This document shows positions 23,995 to 32,971 of a DNA stretch of 64,000 nucleotides, piece after piece (the stretch's first letter is position 1; each line of letters begins with the position of its first letter). The position numbers and the translations under genes were made by a program. Where the stretch lies: assembly GCA_001725155.1 (NCBI GenBank), contig MEFP01000002.1, positions 124,001 to 188,000 of the forward strand, given 5' to 3'. Under the pieces are notes generated by a model that ran no database searches, had not been told where the DNA came from, and was given only the letters and a program-made list of their open reading frames with translations. The stretch is from Lysobacteraceae bacterium SCN 69-320. Its GTDB lineage: Bacteria; Pseudomonadota; Gammaproteobacteria; Xanthomonadales; Rhodanobacteraceae.

Positions 23995-26193
23995 TCAGTC
24001 CTGTGCAACGGGCTCGACCAGCAGGTACTTCGCGTTTTCGGCGACGGTGCGCGTTCCTGCGGGCGGCGCATCGACCGGCCGGCAGCCGTCGACCCATTCG
24101 CTGTCGGGCTTCGCCGCCGCCGCGGGCTTGGGCAGCAAAAGGTAGCGAATGGAAAAACGCCGCATGAAGGCCACGGCGCTGCCGAGATCGGCGACGTACT
24201 CGGGACGCGACAGCGCGATCGTCGGAATGTCCTCGAAGCGCGCCGGCAGGCGGAAGCCGGCTTCGGCCGGCACGCAGCCGATGACACGGGCCACGCCGGG
24301 CCGGCCGCGCAGGTAGTCGGCGACCTCGCGCAGTCCGGCGCGTTCGATGGCGCTGTTGGCGCGCTCGCGCTGTTCGCGCGGACTGCGATCGAGCACGAGA
24401 TCGAACGGCCGGGTGCCCGGTGTCCAGGCGGCGCTGACGAAGGCATAGGCGGCCTGGAACGCGCAGAACAGCAAGGTGCCGCCGAGCAGGATCCGCTTCG
24501 CGCGATCGGCGAGCGGCTGGCGCCAGGCGAAGGCCACCGCCAGGGTCAGGGCCGGCACCAGCGCGGCGATGAAGTAGTTTCCGTCGCTGCCGCGCACGTG
24601 GTAGCGCCAGCCCAGCGCGAGGACCAGACCGGCCGCGGCCAGCCAGGCCAGCAGCCAGCGATGCACGTTCGCGCCGCCCGGCGGCGCGATCCGGCGCGCG
24701 CGCAGCAGCAGGGCTGCTGCCGGCAGCCAGAGCCAGACATTGCCGACCCAGCTGATCGCGATGTGCTCCAGACGCTGCGGTCGCAGCAGCCAGTCGACGA
24801 TCAGCGCAGGCACGTCGCCCCATTCCTGCGGGAACGTCCAGGTCAGGGTGCCGGCGGGCTCGTGCAGTTGCAGGCCCAGCGAGGTCCAGATCCGGTACAG
24901 CGGATCCGGACCTATGGTCGGCAGGCCGCTGAGCAGCCAGGTGCGCGCGACGACGAAACCGGCGCTCGCCGCGGTCAGCAGCAGTGCGGCCAGCGCGATG
25001 CGCCGCTGCAGCGGCGCTGCCGACATGGCAGTCGCGGCGAAGCGGCGGCGCCACAGGAACGCACCGGCCAGGCCCAGCCCCATCATGCCGAGATAGGGCA
25101 CGGCGACGAGCTTGCACGACACGGCCAGCAGCATGCAGGCGGTGGACCAGACCAGCGCGACGGCATTGCGCTGTGTCACGGCGTCGCCGGCGAATACGGC
25201 GGCGAGCATGACGAACAGCGCGCAGGGAATGTCCGGCTTGGGTTCCAGTGCCGGATTCGCGATGGCCGGCAGGGTCAGGACGAGCAGCGCCAGCGCGAGT
25301 TGCGCGTTGGTATCCGTGAGGCCCAGGCGCGCCGCGAGGCGCACCGCTGCGAGCGCGAGCAGGCCGAGCACGAGAACGGTGACGCCGCTCATCGCGCTCG
25401 CGCTGCCGAATCCGCTCAGCGGCAGCAGATAGATTTCATAGAGCTTCGGAAAGTAGTGAACCGGCGAGACCAGGCCCAGCGGCGCGAACGGCGTGCCGTC
25501 GGCCACGAGCATGTATTCGGGCCGCAGGCCGTACCAGAGGCCGTCGAAACTGTAGGCGTAGTTGGTCCGCGCGAACAGGATCAGCAGCCAGCCGGCGATC
25601 ACGGCAATCAGCACGCGCTGCGTCTGCGTACAGCGGCCGGCGCTCGCGAGCAGATGCACGCTCAGCGGTCGGCATCGCGCCCACAGTGCGAGCGGCAACA
25701 GCAGCAACGTGACGAGCCGCAGCGCGACCGGCGTGCCGTAGCCGGAGGCTGCGGCAGTCCAGGCGGCCACGCTCCAGAGACCGATTCCGAGCACGAAGCA
25801 GCGCAGATAGTCTTCGCTGCTCTGCGGCGGCGGCGCGCGCAGCAGACGCTGCGCGGCGGCGCCCAGCGCGACGGTCAGTTCCAGATGGAAGACGCACAGC
25901 AGGATCGGCGCGTCGACCGCGTGCCGGCGCGCGAAGAACAGCACGCCGGCCGGAACGGCGAGCCAGCGCCATGCGCGGTTGCGCACCCATTGCGAGGAGG
26001 CCAGCAGCGCCAGCAGCGCGACGGCTTCGAAGCCGCCCTGCCAGGTCTGCGGCTGGACCAGGGCCCAGTCGAACGGACCCGGCACGATCAGCTGCCAGGC
26101 AACGACGGCGCACAGTACGAACGCCGCCGCGAGCACCGCGATGCCGCGCGCCGATGCGGGCGCCGGCGTCATGTCCGCATTCAGTACCGCCAT
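23995..26193 (-). CDS. Large polytopic membrane protein, GT-C glycosyltransferase-like
   Basis: A 732-residue protein with about 14 predicted membrane helices and a soluble C-terminal domain of roughly 130 residues (from about 590). The general build (long first periplasmic loop with acidic and tyrosine-rich positions such as Y-S-F-D-G-L-W-Y, and E-P-K-P-D in a later loop) resembles lipid-linked-sugar GT-C transferases of the PMT/ArnT type, but I see no signature that fixes the family. If so it would move a sugar from a polyprenyl carrier on the periplasmic side. The start ATG at 26193 lies 3 bases after the stop of a 30-codon ORF and has no ribosome binding site of its own, which suggests translational coupling. 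Confidence 0.65.
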   Translation of the reverse strand: MAVLNADMTPAPASARGIAVLAAAFVLCAVVAWQLIVPGPFDWALVQPQTWQGGFEAVALLALLASSQWVRNRAWRWLAVPAGVLFFARRHAVDAPILLCVFHLELTVALGAAAQRLLRAPPPQSSEDYLRCFVLGIGLWSVAAWTAAASGYGTPVALRLVTLLLLPLALWARCRPLSVHLLASAGRCTQTQRVLIAVIAGWLLILFARTNYAYSFDGLWYGLRPEYMLVADGTPFAPLGLVSPVHYFPKLYEIYLLPLSGFGSASAMSGVTVLVLGLLALAAVRLAARLGLTDTNAQLALALLVLTLPAIANPALEPKPDIPCALFVMLAAVFAGDAVTQRNAVALVWSTACMLLAVSCKLVAVPYLGMMGLGLAGAFLWRRRFAATAMSAAPLQRRIALAALLLTAASAGFVVARTWLLSGLPTIGPDPLYRIWTSLGLQLHEPAGTLTWTFPQEWGDVPALIVDWLLRPQRLEHIAISWVGNVWLWLPAAALLLRARRIAPPGGANVHRWLLAWLAAAGLVLALGWRYHVRGSDGNYFIAALVPALTLAVAFAWRQPLADRAKRILLGGTLLFCAFQAAYAFVSAAWTPGTRPFDLVLDRSPREQRERANSAIERAGLREVADYLRGRPGVARVIGCVPAEAGFRLPARFEDIPTIALSRPEYVADLGSAVAFMRRFSIRYLLLPKPAAAAKPDSEWVDGCRPVDAPPAGTRTVAENAKYLLVEPVAQD

Positions 26194-26196
26194 CAG

Positions 26197-26289
26197 TCAG
26201 GGCACGCGCAGACAATGGCGCGGCGCGGAGTCATGCCGCTGCCACGCGATCAGGACGGGTACGAGCAACAGCCGGTGAAAATTTTCCAT
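26197..26289 (-). CDS. 30-residue membrane peptide ORF or gene scar
   Basis: A short frame (MENFHRLLLVPVLIAW followed by a basic tail ending PRHCLRVP) with a strong ribosome binding site: AAGGGA ends 4 bases before its ATG. Its stop is 3 bases before the start of the next gene. Its first 23 residues align without gaps to the start of the acyltransferase at 23789 (shared M-x-x-F-H, then I-A, R and A-P). Its last residues (W-x-R-H, then P-R-H-C-L-R-V-P) match the C-terminus of the methyltransferase ending at 29922. It may be a translated coupling leader, a real small membrane peptide, or a deletion scar fusing two genes. Confidence 0.45.
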   Translation of the reverse strand: MENFHRLLLVPVLIAWQRHDSAPRHCLRVP

Positions 26290-26338
26290 CGCTTCCCTTG
26301 GGTCTTGCGCGGGGTCAGCCCGCATCCGGCACCGGCTT

Positions 26339-27154
26339 CTACCAGGCCGGCTCGATGTTGATGCCGGCCTGCTTGTGCGACAGTTCGATCTCGACGTAGA
26401 GGTCGGGGCGCAGCAGCGGAATGCGCCGTTCCAGCCAGCGCAGCAGCCGTCCGGCGCGGCGCTGCAGATAGCCGTCGGCATATTCCGGCTGGTGCAGCGC
26501 CTTTCGCGTGATGAAGTCGCCCGAAAGCAGGCAGAAATAGTGGATGACTTCGCGCAGTGAATACTCTTTCCAATGATTCGCGTAGGTCGGCTTGTACAGG
26601 ATTTCCCAGGTCGAAGGGCCGGCGCCGAACCGCTGCAGCAACCGCTGCGGCGCCCAGCTGCGGCCGCGCAGCGCGTAGTAGTTCGGCGTCGTCACGACGA
26701 TGCGTCCGCCGGGTTTGAGCACGCGATGAATCTCGCGCCACAGCGCCACCGGATTGAACGTGATGTGCTCGAGAATTTCCGTGAACAGCACGACATCGAC
26801 CGAATCGTCGGCCAGCGCCGCCAGCGCCGACGCCGGCCGTTCCAGGTCGCGGCAGACGATCAGTTCGATGCCGTGGTCGCGCGCGAATGCGGCCGTCGAT
26901 GCGCATTCCAGGGTCGCCGGCAGATCGAGCGCGGTTACGCGATATCCGTCCAATGCATACAACGCGCACTGGTGCAGCCAATGCGCGCCGATGTCGAGCA
27001 CATGGCTGTCGGACGCGACGCGCGGCCAATCGCTCTCGAATTCCCGCTTGGTCATCCGATAGCGGGCGTAGTGGTGCCGCAGATAGTCGAAATCGCTGGC
27101 GCCGTACGGACGCAGCCGGTCTTCCAATGTCTGCAGCGTCGCCGTCATGGCCAT
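26339..27154 (-). CDS. SAM-dependent methyltransferase (class I)
   Basis: A 271-residue cytoplasmic methyltransferase. Motif I is VLDIGAHW near residue 50, followed by the acidic SAM-ribose position in TALDLPAT, D-S-V-D-V-V-L-F-T-E-I-L-E-H as motif II and the L-K-P-G-G-R-I-V-V-T-T-P-N motif III. The motif set is that of Methyltransf_11/23 proteins found in polysaccharide clusters, where they methylate sugars or cap glycan chains. Motif I has H in place of the usual third glycine region, so SAM binding should be confirmed. It begins 58 bases after the SGNH gene stop, in the same direction. Confidence 0.8.
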   Translation of the reverse strand: MAMTATLQTLEDRLRPYGASDFDYLRHHYARYRMTKREFESDWPRVASDSHVLDIGAHWLHQCALYALDGYRVTALDLPATLECASTAAFARDHGIELIVCRDLERPASALAALADDSVDVVLFTEILEHITFNPVALWREIHRVLKPGGRIVVTTPNYYALRGRSWAPQRLLQRFGAGPSTWEILYKPTYANHWKEYSLREVIHYFCLLSGDFITRKALHQPEYADGYLQRRAGRLLRWLERRIPLLRPDLYVEIELSHKQAGINIEPAW

Positions 27155-27212
27155 CTACTCACGGATCGCGCCGCCGCATTGGCGGGCTGCCCTGAGGACG
27201 GTCGGGCGCCGC

Positions 27213-28355
27213 TTATCCCCCAACGGCGCCGGTCGACGGCGTGTCGTAGAGCGCGCTGCGCAGCTGCGGCAGAAGTGTCTGCATGAGCGCTGCGCGGCCA
27301 TTGTCGTTCTGGTGATAGAAGTCGAAGTAGTCGTGGCAACCCGCGTCCGGCGTGGCCGCCAGCGCATCGGTCGCGTCGATCACGCGAATGCGGCCCTCGT
27401 CGACCAGCGGCTGCAGCACGCTCAGCGTCCACTCGTGCAGCCCGATCGGGCTGGCTTCTTTCCAGGCGCCGGTCAGCGGCATCAGCACGACGACCGGCGG
27501 CCGCTGCCAGTTCAGCGCACGCAGGCGCGTGCGGATGTTGTCGCGAACCTGTTGCAGATGCGGCGGCAGCGGGTTCTGTCGCATCAGCGCGGCGTAGTCG
27601 GGCCGGCCCTCGAGTGCGGCGCGCAGTTCGCGGCATTGGTGGCGCAAGCCGTCGGCCGCCGCGCCGCCGGCCGCGTCGACGCGGTCGCAGGCGGCGACCG
27701 CCTCGATGCCGAACTCGCACATCTCGCGCGACTCGTTTGCGTTGCGCTGCAGTACGTCGGCCGTGCTCGCATGTTTTCGCCACCAGCGCAGCGACTTGCG
27801 CCGTTCCAGCGGCGAGCGCACGTAGTCCTGGATGTCTTCGCGATACTGATACAGCGCCGAATAGCCGCTCCAGGTCGCCAGGTCGTCGCGCTGGAACGGC
27901 ACGTGTGCGGTCACTGTCGCCGTGTCGGCGAAGCGGCGGAACGGCGCGACGATGGCCAGTTCGTAGGCGCCGTTGCCCGGATACATGAACGTGGTCAGGT
28001 CGGTCGCGATGATGCCGCCGCGCAGCGCCGGCCGGTGCTGCGCGAGCCAGTCGGTCAGCACGTCCACGGTCATCCAGTGCGAGCCCGGCATGCTCAGGTT
28101 GGCATGCACGGCGCCGTGCTCCTCGGCCAGCTTCGCCAGTGCTTCGTGGTCGATGCCGTAGACCGGCCGCGAGCTGCCTATGGTCACGAAGTCGAGCGTG
28201 CGCAGGGACGCATCGGTCAGCGCGCGCTTCACACGCACACTGGTGCCCGCATGGCTTTCCGGCTTGACCATGGATTCCCAGATGCCGAGGCGGAACGCGC
28301 CCTCGCAGGCGGCGAGCAGCAGCAGCGGCGCGATGAGTTTGATTATCGGCTTCAT
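27213..28355 (-). CDS. SGNH-hydrolase-like periplasmic partner of the MBOAT acyltransferase
   Basis: A 380-residue protein with an N-terminal membrane anchor (about residues 5-20) and a periplasmic SGNH/GDSL-type domain. Block I is the serine-containing GSSRPVYGID near 59-68; the catalytic D-x-x-H pair is seen in DFYHQNDNG near residue 345. It resembles DltD/AlgX-type partner proteins, which receive acyl groups exported by an MBOAT protein and load them onto a glycan. The gene starts 7 bases after the MBOAT gene, the typical pairing of these two proteins. Substrate unknown. Confidence 0.75.
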   Translation of the reverse strand: MKPIIKLIAPLLLLAACEGAFRLGIWESMVKPESHAGTSVRVKRALTDASLRTLDFVTIGSSRPVYGIDHEALAKLAEEHGAVHANLSMPGSHWMTVDVLTDWLAQHRPALRGGIIATDLTTFMYPGNGAYELAIVAPFRRFADTATVTAHVPFQRDDLATWSGYSALYQYREDIQDYVRSPLERRKSLRWWRKHASTADVLQRNANESREMCEFGIEAVAACDRVDAAGGAAADGLRHQCRELRAALEGRPDYAALMRQNPLPPHLQQVRDNIRTRLRALNWQRPPVVVLMPLTGAWKEASPIGLHEWTLSVLQPLVDEGRIRVIDATDALAATPDAGCHDYFDFYHQNDNGRAALMQTLLPQLRSALYDTPSTGAVGG

Positions 28356-28362
28356 CGTCGCC

Positions 28363-29766
28363 TCAGAACTGGAAGTAAATGAACGGCGTCGTCGCCGCCG
28401 GCGTGAACCAGATCAGCAGCAGGCCGATGGCCGCGAGCGTGGCGGCGAACAGCGGACCGCGTTCGCGGCCCAGCCATTCCTTGAAGCCCTTCCAGCCGCC
28501 GAGCAGATGCACGGCCAGCATGGCCAGCAGCAGCAACAGCATGGGCAGATGCGCATCCGCGTCGAAAGCCGGCGCGGCCGCGCCGGCGATGTTGCCGATC
28601 AGGGTTCTGGCATCGCCGAAGGTCTTGGCGCGGAAGAAGATCCAGGCGAAGCAGACCAGATTGAAGGTCAGCAGCCAGCGCAGCACGCGCATGATCACCG
28701 TGTCGGCGTTCCAGAACGGCAGGCGGAACAGCACCGCGCGCTCGAACGCGAGATAGCCGCCGTGCAGGCCGCCCCAGATCACGAAATTCCAGCTCGCGCC
28801 GTGCCAGAGGCCGCCGAGCAGCATGGTCAGCAGGAGGTTCACGTAGGTGTGCAGGTTGCCGTGGCGGTTGCCGCCGAGCGAGATGTAGAGGTAGTCGCGC
28901 AGCCAGCGCGACAGGGTCATGTGCCAGCGGCGCCAGAATTCCTGCACGCTGTCGGCGAAATACGGATAGTTGAAGTTCTGCGGATAGCGGAAGCCGAGCA
29001 GCAGCGCCAGCCCGATCGCGATGTCGGTATAGCCGGAGAAATCGCAGTAGATCTGGAATGCGAACGCATAGACTGCGAGCAGGCTGTCCCAGAAGCCGTG
29101 CTGCGCCGGATTGGCGAAGACGGCATCGGCGTACAGCGCCAGGTTGTCGGCGAACACGATCTTCTTGGCGAAGCCGAACGCGATCAGCACGAGCGCGCGC
29201 TGCACTTGCGCTGCGCCGACGTGCTTGTCGCCGTCGAGCTCCTTGAAGAACTCGTAGTCGCGCACGATGGGGCCGGCCGCGAGCTGCGGGAAGAACGACA
29301 CGAACAGGGCGTAGTCGAGCAGGTTGCGCCGCGGCTTGCTGACGCCGCGATAGACGTCGATCGTGTAGGACAGGCTCTGGAAGGTATAGAACGAAATACC
29401 GACCGGCAGCACGATGTCCATGGGCGTGACCTGCAGGCTGAAGCCGACTGCCGTGCTGGCCACGTTCCAGTTGTCGATGAGCCAGTTCGCGTACTTGAAG
29501 AATGCGAGCAGGCCGAGGTTCGTGAACAGGCTCAGCAACAGCAGGTAGCGCGGCCTGGCCACGCGCACCATGCCCAGGCCTATCGAGTAATCGAGCAGGG
29601 TCGAGTAGACGATGATGCCGAGGTACATCCAGCTCCACTGGCCGTAGAAGTAGTAGCTCGCGGCCAGCAGCATGAGCTTCTGCGCCGTCGGCCACGGCCG
29701 CAGGCCCTGGTTCAGCGCCAGCACGATCACGAAGAAGATGACGAAATGCAGGGAATTGAACAGCAT
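28363..29766 (-). CDS. MBOAT-family O-acyltransferase (AlgI/DltB-like)
   Basis: A 467-residue polytopic protein that carries acyl groups across the inner membrane for glycan O-acylation. The AlgI-type features are visible in order: M-L-F-N-S start, the YYFYG motif near 39-43, a central FQSLSYTIDVYRG near 133-145, the conserved E-F-W-R-R-W-H-M-T-L-S-R-W-L-R-D-Y block near 280-296, and the catalytic histidine in G-G-L-W-H-G-A-S-W near 323-331. It is followed immediately by the SGNH partner gene. It belongs to the AlgI subgroup, but no alginate genes are present, so the acceptor is a different glycan. Confidence 0.9.
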   Translation of the reverse strand: MLFNSLHFVIFFVIVLALNQGLRPWPTAQKLMLLAASYYFYGQWSWMYLGIIVYSTLLDYSIGLGMVRVARPRYLLLLSLFTNLGLLAFFKYANWLIDNWNVASTAVGFSLQVTPMDIVLPVGISFYTFQSLSYTIDVYRGVSKPRRNLLDYALFVSFFPQLAAGPIVRDYEFFKELDGDKHVGAAQVQRALVLIAFGFAKKIVFADNLALYADAVFANPAQHGFWDSLLAVYAFAFQIYCDFSGYTDIAIGLALLLGFRYPQNFNYPYFADSVQEFWRRWHMTLSRWLRDYLYISLGGNRHGNLHTYVNLLLTMLLGGLWHGASWNFVIWGGLHGGYLAFERAVLFRLPFWNADTVIMRVLRWLLTFNLVCFAWIFFRAKTFGDARTLIGNIAGAAAPAFDADAHLPMLLLLLAMLAVHLLGGWKGFKEWLGRERGPLFAATLAAIGLLLIWFTPAATTPFIYFQF

Positions 29767-29921
29767 CTGTGAGGGGCGCGGATGATTCGGTCAGGTGGGC
29801 GCGCAGCGTGGCGGCGCGGGTTTGGGCGGGACGGGTTTGCAGGCAGGCGACGATCGGCGCCGTGCGCAGCAACGCTCCCGTGGTGGCGGAACTGCGACCG
29901 CGCCGCCGGGCGACGGCGGCG

Positions 29922-31196
29922 TCAGTCCGGCACGCGCAGGCAATGCCGGGGCGTCAGATGACGCCAGACCTGGGTGGGGCCGGCATACGGGCGCCGGCGC
30001 AGCACGGCCATCGCATGCGTGGGTTTGAGCGTGCCGGCGAGCAGGCCGGCTTCGTCGCGCGCATGAATGCGGTCGACGAGATCGCGGTCGCGCGCGGAGT
30101 CGGCGTCGAAATGTCCGCCGAAGCCGCGGTCGATGAACGGGTCGATGACGTTGGCGAACGCGAAGAAGCGCTCGAAGTCGAAGCGCTCGATCAGCAGCGG
30201 CAGGATGTCCTGTGCGCGTATGCCCTCGAAGCCTTCGCCGGAGCAGTCGAAGTCGACGAACTCGTCCCATTGGTGAGCGAGCTGGCGGTGGTAGCGATAG
30301 TGGCGCGGTAGCTCGGCCCAGAATTCGCGCACGATGGCCAGGGCCTCGGGCCAGCGCTGGTGGCCGTTGCGGCCGATCATGTCGGAGATCACGAAACGGC
30401 CCTGCGGCTGCAGACAGTCCTCGATCGCCGCGAACAGGTGCTCGAGCCTGAGCACGTGATGCAGGCTCTGGTTGGCCATGACGGCGTCATAGCGGCGCGG
30501 CGCCTGCCAGGCGTTGAAATCCCCGAGCAGCGGGACGATCTGTTCGCTCAGGCCGCTGTCGCGCGCGAGCGCGACGCCGCGCTCCAGCATCAGCGGGTTG
30601 ATGTCGACGCATTCGAGCACGAAGTCGTGCACGCCGCGCGCGGCGAGGATCTGTGCGACGCGGACCTCGGTATCGCAGTTGCCGGCGCCGAGGCTGACGA
30701 AGCGCGCCGGGCGCGCCTGCGCGTCCTGCACCGCCGCCTGCAGCGCATTGGCGAAGAACTCGTCGGGATTGGCGCAGCCGAATTCCTCGAGCTTGGGGCG
30801 CAGGTAGGTGTGCGACCAGTAGTGGAAAATGGGCGGAAGAATATTGATGTCGACCTGGCCGGCGAAGATTTCCCGCTCGCGGCGCACGCGCTCGGCGTAG
30901 TCGTCGACGGCCGCATCGCCAGCTTCGTCGGCGGCGGGGTTGCCCGTCGTCACCGTTTCGATTTCGGCGGCTGCCGGTTCCGGCAAGGACTCGGCGTGCA
31001 GCAGGGACGCCGGTGCAGGCGCCGCGGTGGGCGCCTCGGCCGCCGCGCGCACGAGCCGGCGCAGCGGCGCTTTCAGCGGTTCGGGCAGATGGCGCGCCAG
31101 CGGCGTGAGGCGCCGATCCAGCCAGATCAGTGAGCGGGATAACGTCTCTTTCACAATCAACGGGATAGCGGGCAGGGGAGACGCCGAGTCTAGCAT
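29922..31196 (-). CDS. SAM-dependent methyltransferase with extended N-terminus
   Basis: A protein of about 424 residues. The core has motif I VSLGAGNCDTEV, the acidic position in LECVDINP, and D-A-V-M-A-N-Q-S-L-H-H-V as the motif II-like step, so it is a class I SAM methyltransferase, longer than the first one. About 110 residues precede the core, with an alanine/proline-rich linker. The start is uncertain: ATG at 31196, ATG at 31217 or GTG at 31160 (before KETLSRSLIW); none has a clear ribosome binding site. The C-terminus ends in PRHCLRVPD, a tail also found at the end of the 30-codon ORF at 26197. Probably modifies a sugar or lipid-linked intermediate of the island. Confidence 0.75.
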   Translation of the reverse strand: MLDSASPLPAIPLIVKETLSRSLIWLDRRLTPLARHLPEPLKAPLRRLVRAAAEAPTAAPAPASLLHAESLPEPAAAEIETVTTGNPAADEAGDAAVDDYAERVRREREIFAGQVDINILPPIFHYWSHTYLRPKLEEFGCANPDEFFANALQAAVQDAQARPARFVSLGAGNCDTEVRVAQILAARGVHDFVLECVDINPLMLERGVALARDSGLSEQIVPLLGDFNAWQAPRRYDAVMANQSLHHVLRLEHLFAAIEDCLQPQGRFVISDMIGRNGHQRWPEALAIVREFWAELPRHYRYHRQLAHQWDEFVDFDCSGEGFEGIRAQDILPLLIERFDFERFFAFANVIDPFIDRGFGGHFDADSARDRDLVDRIHARDEAGLLAGTLKPTHAMAVLRRRPYAGPTQVWRHLTPRHCLRVPD

Positions 31197-31341
31197 CGGC
31201 CGTGCACCCGCCGTCATCACCGCGGCTGCGCTTTCGCACGGCGTTCTGTACGAATGCCGAGTTGGAGAACGCGCGCGAGCGCGGTTTCGTCGCACAGGCT
31301 GCATTGGAATTTTTTCGCGGCGTGCCCGGCGCGGTGCCGGT

Positions 31342-32949
31342 TCAGTGCACCGCGACCTGCCGGCGCAGTTCGCACAGCAGCGGCCGCACCTCGCGTGCGG
31401 TGAACAGATTGCTGTCGATGCGGGCGCAGGTCTGCGGCTGCAGTTCCAGGCCGTGCTGCTGCAGCACCTCGCGCAGCACGTCGTCGTCGGTATGCACGGC
31501 GAGCAGCAGCAGCGGCCCCTGATGCGCCAGGATGCGCTGCCGTACGGCGTCATCCAGCGCCCAGCGCGGCAGCGGCGGGCCGATGATGTTGCCGAGCACG
31601 CGCACGAAGCGCGCGTCGTCCGGGAACGTCGGCGCGAGAAAGCCCAGCGGTTCGCGATCGCCGAACACGACGAGCGCATCGGGCTGTTGCGCCAATGCCG
31701 GCAGGGTCGCGCTGACGTAACTTTCGCCATACGTCTTCAGCCGGCCCCAGCGCGGTTCGCGCGTGGCGAGGCCGACGACGACGAGCAGGCCGGCCGCGGC
31801 GATCAGGCCGCTGCGCCGCGGCAAGGTCAGCGCCGCCAGGCAGAACACCAGCGGCGCGAGCATTTCGACGACGGCGAGATAGCGGTAGTAGCCGAACAGC
31901 GCGAGCCAGAGCAGATAGCTCGCCGCGAAGGCCATGAGCAGCAGCGCCAGGGCCTGCGGCTGCGCGGCTTGCGCGCGCGCGCGGCGCCACCAGAGCGGCA
32001 GTGCGAGCAGCGCGACATAAGCCAGCGGCACGCGCAGATCGAGAAACCACAGTTCGCTGACGCGGCGCGGCGCACTCGCCCAGCACAGCGGATAGAACAG
32101 CCAGTCGAGCGCGGTCCGCGGCATCCAGCGCGTGTCGCGCAGCCCGTCCGGCGCGACGAAATCGCCGCCGAACAGCGGCCCAAATTGCGGAAACAGCGGA
32201 TTGTGGAAATCGCGCCAGAGTTGCCACATCCACGGCCCCTGGACGAGCAGCACGACCAGCAGCGCCGCGCCGCACAGGGCGAGGCAGGCGCGGCGCGCGT
32301 CCGCGCCGCGTGCGCAGGCGATCAGTCCGGCCAGGCCGATGCCGGCCGCGATCGGCGCGGCCGTGAGCTTGAGGCCGACCGCGAGCCCGAGCAGCGCGCC
32401 GGCCGCGGCGATGCGCCGGCGTGACGGCTGCGGCGCCAGCAGCAGCGCCAGTGCGCAGAGCAGCGGCAGGCTGACGAGCGTGTCGCCGAACGTGGCACCG
32501 AGTTCGCCGCGTTGCGTCGCACCCGTCGCGCCGACCACGGCGACGGCGAATGCCAGCCAGGGCCTGTCCGCCGGCAGCAGGCGGCGAGCGATGCGTTGCA
32601 GCGGCAGCAGATTCAGTCCCTGGACGGCACCGAGCACGAAGGTGCCCAGCGCCGGTTTCAGCGACGACAGCAGCGCGTACAGCAGCGCCGGCAGCAGCGG
32701 ATTGAACCAGGTCTGCGACTGTGCCGCGGCGAGATCCCGCAGGCCGCGTCCGTGCAGCCAGGCCCAGCCGTCGTACCAGTGATAGTTGCGCAGATCCCAG
32801 TTGTTGCTTTGGCCCAGGGCGTATGCGGCAACGCCGAAGGCGAGCACGCCGGCGGCGAGCAGCAGCAGTTCGCCGCGCGCGGCGCGATCCTGCGCGGTCG
32901 GTGCGGGCGCGGTGCCCGGCATGACGGAGGCGGCGCGGGGCGCGATCAT
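31342..32949 (-). CDS. Polytopic membrane protein, GT-C glycosyltransferase-like (second)
   Basis: About 535 residues with some 11-13 membrane helices and a short soluble tail. The first loop after helix 1 holds N-N-W-D-L-R-N-Y-H-W-Y-D-G, with an Asp near the membrane face as in GT-C enzymes. A Q-R-G-E-L-G-A-T-F-G-D segment follows in a later loop. It is not obviously related to the 732-residue protein, although the overall build is the same. The start is uncertain: the ATG at 32949 (chosen) would place the stop of ptsI 23 bases inside; an ATG at 32922 is an alternative. The first predicted helix begins well after both. It may read through from ptsI or have its own promoter inside it. Confidence 0.65.
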   Translation of the reverse strand: MIAPRAASVMPGTAPAPTAQDRAARGELLLLAAGVLAFGVAAYALGQSNNWDLRNYHWYDGWAWLHGRGLRDLAAAQSQTWFNPLLPALLYALLSSLKPALGTFVLGAVQGLNLLPLQRIARRLLPADRPWLAFAVAVVGATGATQRGELGATFGDTLVSLPLLCALALLLAPQPSRRRIAAAGALLGLAVGLKLTAAPIAAGIGLAGLIACARGADARRACLALCGAALLVVLLVQGPWMWQLWRDFHNPLFPQFGPLFGGDFVAPDGLRDTRWMPRTALDWLFYPLCWASAPRRVSELWFLDLRVPLAYVALLALPLWWRRARAQAAQPQALALLLMAFAASYLLWLALFGYYRYLAVVEMLAPLVFCLAALTLPRRSGLIAAAGLLVVVGLATREPRWGRLKTYGESYVSATLPALAQQPDALVVFGDREPLGFLAPTFPDDARFVRVLGNIIGPPLPRWALDDAVRQRILAHQGPLLLLAVHTDDDVLREVLQQHGLELQPQTCARIDSNLFTAREVRPLLCELRRQVAVH

Positions 32950-32971
32950 GCCGGGCGCCGCGGTGTCGCGC

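Noticed and set aside
21261-26361. Two 840-codon plus-strand frames opposite mgtE, the acyltransferase and the GT-C-like gene
   Set aside because: Glutamine/arginine-rich shadows of the antisense genes; no family pattern, no ribosome binding site.
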